The position numbers and the translations under genes are program-made. From an uncultured Rhodobacterales bacterium (GTDB lineage Bacteria; Pseudomonadota; Alphaproteobacteria; Rhodobacterales; Rhodobacteraceae): a DNA stretch of 8,102 nt. This document shows positions 6,822 to 8,102 of this stretch, in pieces. Within the stretch, counting starts at the first letter, position 1; every line of letters starts with the position of its first letter. The stretch covers positions 1 to 8,102 of the forward strand of contig CALCGO010000538.1 of NCBI GenBank assembly GCA_937901055.1. Reading direction: 5' to 3'. A model generated the notes under the pieces. It was given only the letters and a program-made list of their open reading frames with translations, did no database searches and was not told the DNA's origin.

Positions 6822-6907
6822 TGGGTCTGCCTCAAAATGACTGCTCGGATATTTTTATCCTTGTTGTAGCCAGAGGACTGTATTTTTAGGCAAAAAGCAA
6901 GAAAATC

Positions 6908-8102
6908 CTACGTGATCTTCAGTTCTTTGGCCTCTTGCGCGGTAAGCTGCTCACCTTGTTTGCGTTTTAACAGGATTTCACGGGCGCGGGCATATGTGTC
7001 GTCTTGCCAGAAAATCATGCAACCATTGCATCCCTTGCCACAGCACCCTTCGGTTCCAACACGGTTGGTTTTGAAGCGGCGCTCGTTTGGATCCTCGCCA
7101 ATGGACTTTGCCAGTGCATCGCGGCGCCTGTCGTAATTCGCATCGTCCCGCTTGTCGCCGACCTCCAGATTTTGCACCAGCTTGTCAAACTTCACGCGGT
7201 TCCACTGTTCCTCGTTCAGCGCCTTTTCCTTGCGTAGAACTGTGTAGGCGGGGAAGCGGGCCTTAAGGGTTGCGATGTCTTCGTGATCGAACAGTTCGAA
7301 AGGAATACGGATGGTGGTTTGTGTTCCACCTTGCACGACGTCCGTACGTTTGTCGTTGGCGGCGTTTTCGAAATCGTAAAGGCGTAGCAACATGGTCTCG
7401 CGGCTGATTGGCGAAACAAAGTCTAGCACCTCGCCGGCCTCCAGTTTGTTCTTCACGTCGACCAGAAACGCATCGTCGGTAACTTCCTTGACCACACCAG
7501 CATATTCCCACTGCGCCAAAGACGCCGTGTGCTCGTAATCATGCGCATAGTTCGACAGGCGCCCTTCGTGGAAAGCGAGGGTATAACCACGGTTCCCGAC
7601 TGACTCCAACTCACGCATATATTTTCGTGCATCCCAGTTTTCGGGGTCCGCGTAATAATCATCAATCGCCATGCGGTACGCCCGCGCCACGACAGCAACG
7701 TAATACTCAGATTTTCCGCGCCCCTCGACCTTAAGGCTATCGACACCGATCCGAAGGTATTCATCAAGTTTAGGCATGATGCAAAGATCGCGCGAATTCA
7801 GAATATAGGACCCACGCCCATCTTCCTCTATTGGCATCAGTTCGCCCGGACGGCAGCCTTCTTCCAGCAGGAATTCAAACATGTCTTTGTTGTCTTCGTT
7901 GATATCGAGTTCCTCGATCGTCCCGTCTTTCATCCGCATCCGCACGTTGTAATTCCAGCGGCACGAATTGGCGCAGTTGCCTTGGTTGGCCCCGCGCTCG
8001 GCCATGAAATTCGAAAGAAGGCAGCGGCCCGAATATGTCATGCACATCGCACCATGCACGAAGGCCTCTAGCATCACTTCGGGGCATTTCTCGCGTATTT
8101 CG
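6908..8102 (-). CDS. trhP: U32-family peptidase-like protein, TrhP/YegQ type tRNA hydroxylation protein (N-terminus off the window)
   Basis: The frame is open to the window edge, giving 397 residues that begin EIREKCPEV. Roughly 150 N-terminal residues are missing by comparison with E. coli TrhP (YegQ) from memory. In E. coli, TrhP acts in prephenate-dependent 5-hydroxylation of uridine 34 in tRNA and belongs to the U32 family, named for peptidases. The U32 signature EAFVHGAMCMTYSGRCLLS spans about 8066-8010. Cysteines at 8042-8044 and 8021-8023, with the GNCANSCRW pair near 7961-7975, are candidate iron-sulphur ligands. The YILNSRDL and SLKVEGRGKS blocks follow near 7805-7705 as in YegQ. Beyond the conserved body there is an extension of roughly 90 residues ending in a GCCGKGCNGC cluster (7019-7048), absent from E. 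coli TrhP as I recall it. An RlhA-like role is possible, but the length and motifs fit TrhP better. Confidence 0.85.
   Translation of the reverse strand, partial: EIREKCPEVMLEAFVHGAMCMTYSGRCLLSNFMAERGANQGNCANSCRWNYNVRMRMKDGTIEELDINEDNKDMFEFLLEEGCRPGELMPIEEDGRGSYILNSRDLCIMPKLDEYLRIGVDSLKVEGRGKSEYYVAVVARAYRMAIDDYYADPENWDARKYMRELESVGNRGYTLAFHEGRLSNYAHDYEHTASLAQWEYAGVVKEVTDDAFLVDVKNKLEAGEVLDFVSPISRETMLLRLYDFENAANDKRTDVVQGGTQTTIRIPFELFDHEDIATLKARFPAYTVLRKEKALNEEQWNRVKFDKLVQNLEVGDKRDDANYDRRRDALAKSIGEDPNERRFKTNRVGTEGCCGKGCNGCMIFWQDDTYARAREILLKRKQGEQLTAQEAKELKIT

Noticed and set aside
6847..6860. GGATA-TTTT-TATCC hairpin between the U32 and SLT genes, as a terminator
   Set aside because: The stem is only five base pairs, AT-rich, and is not followed by a T-tract on the minus strand. 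It lies about 50 bases past the U32 stop, so it is too weak to call.
1..8102. Mobile element, phage, defence island or CRISPR array
   Set aside because: No transposase, integrase, terminal inverted repeats, tRNA-adjacent direct repeats or regularly spaced repeats were seen. All sizeable genes belong to ordinary metabolic, transport, envelope or RNA-modification families.

Overview
The window looks like chromosomal DNA from an alphaproteobacterium, most likely the Roseobacter group of the Rhodobacteraceae. This rests on moderate, fairly even GC content, tightly packed genes with ATGA stop/start overlaps, and the style of the proteins, notably the FAD oxidoreductase and the GNAT protein. It is an inference from remembered family resemblance; no rRNA or other phylogenetic marker is present. 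I see no tRNA, rRNA, insertion sequence, CRISPR array, prophage or long repeat. Nearly all of the DNA is coding, and no gap exceeds about 100 bases.

Left block (+ strand, 1-5250). This reads as one polycistronic unit whose promoter lies left of the window. In order it holds: the tail of an unidentified gene (stop at 102-104), a DAO-family FAD-dependent oxidoreductase, a GNAT acetyltransferase, an AhpD-like peroxidase-related protein, the zinc ABC transporter ATPase ZnuC with a histidine-rich tail, its membrane partner ZnuB, and a 12-helix MFS transporter. Most junctions are overlaps or gaps of 15 bases or less, so translational coupling is likely. ZnuC and ZnuB form the energised core of a zinc importer, but neither the binding protein ZnuA nor the regulator Zur is in the window. 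The first three enzymes have no assigned substrates; a flavin oxidase beside a CxxC peroxidase-like protein could fit peroxide disposal.

Right block (- strand, 8102-5247). Read right to left it holds: the C-terminal three quarters of a U32-family protein of the TrhP/YegQ type (tRNA U34 hydroxylation) cut by the window edge, a small SLT-type lytic transglycosylase lipoprotein, and a LysR-type regulator. The gaps are 84-97 bases, so these genes are more independent than those on the left, and a candidate promoter precedes lysR. The two blocks converge at 5247-5250, where the four bases TTAG supply both stop codons and leave no room for a terminator between them.

Most of the window is ordinary housekeeping and accessory metabolism. 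I found no convincing undescribed system. The points most worth checking are the cysteine-rich C-terminal extension on the TrhP-like protein, an apparent short in-frame deletion in the flavin oxidoreductase, and znuCB without zur or znuA.
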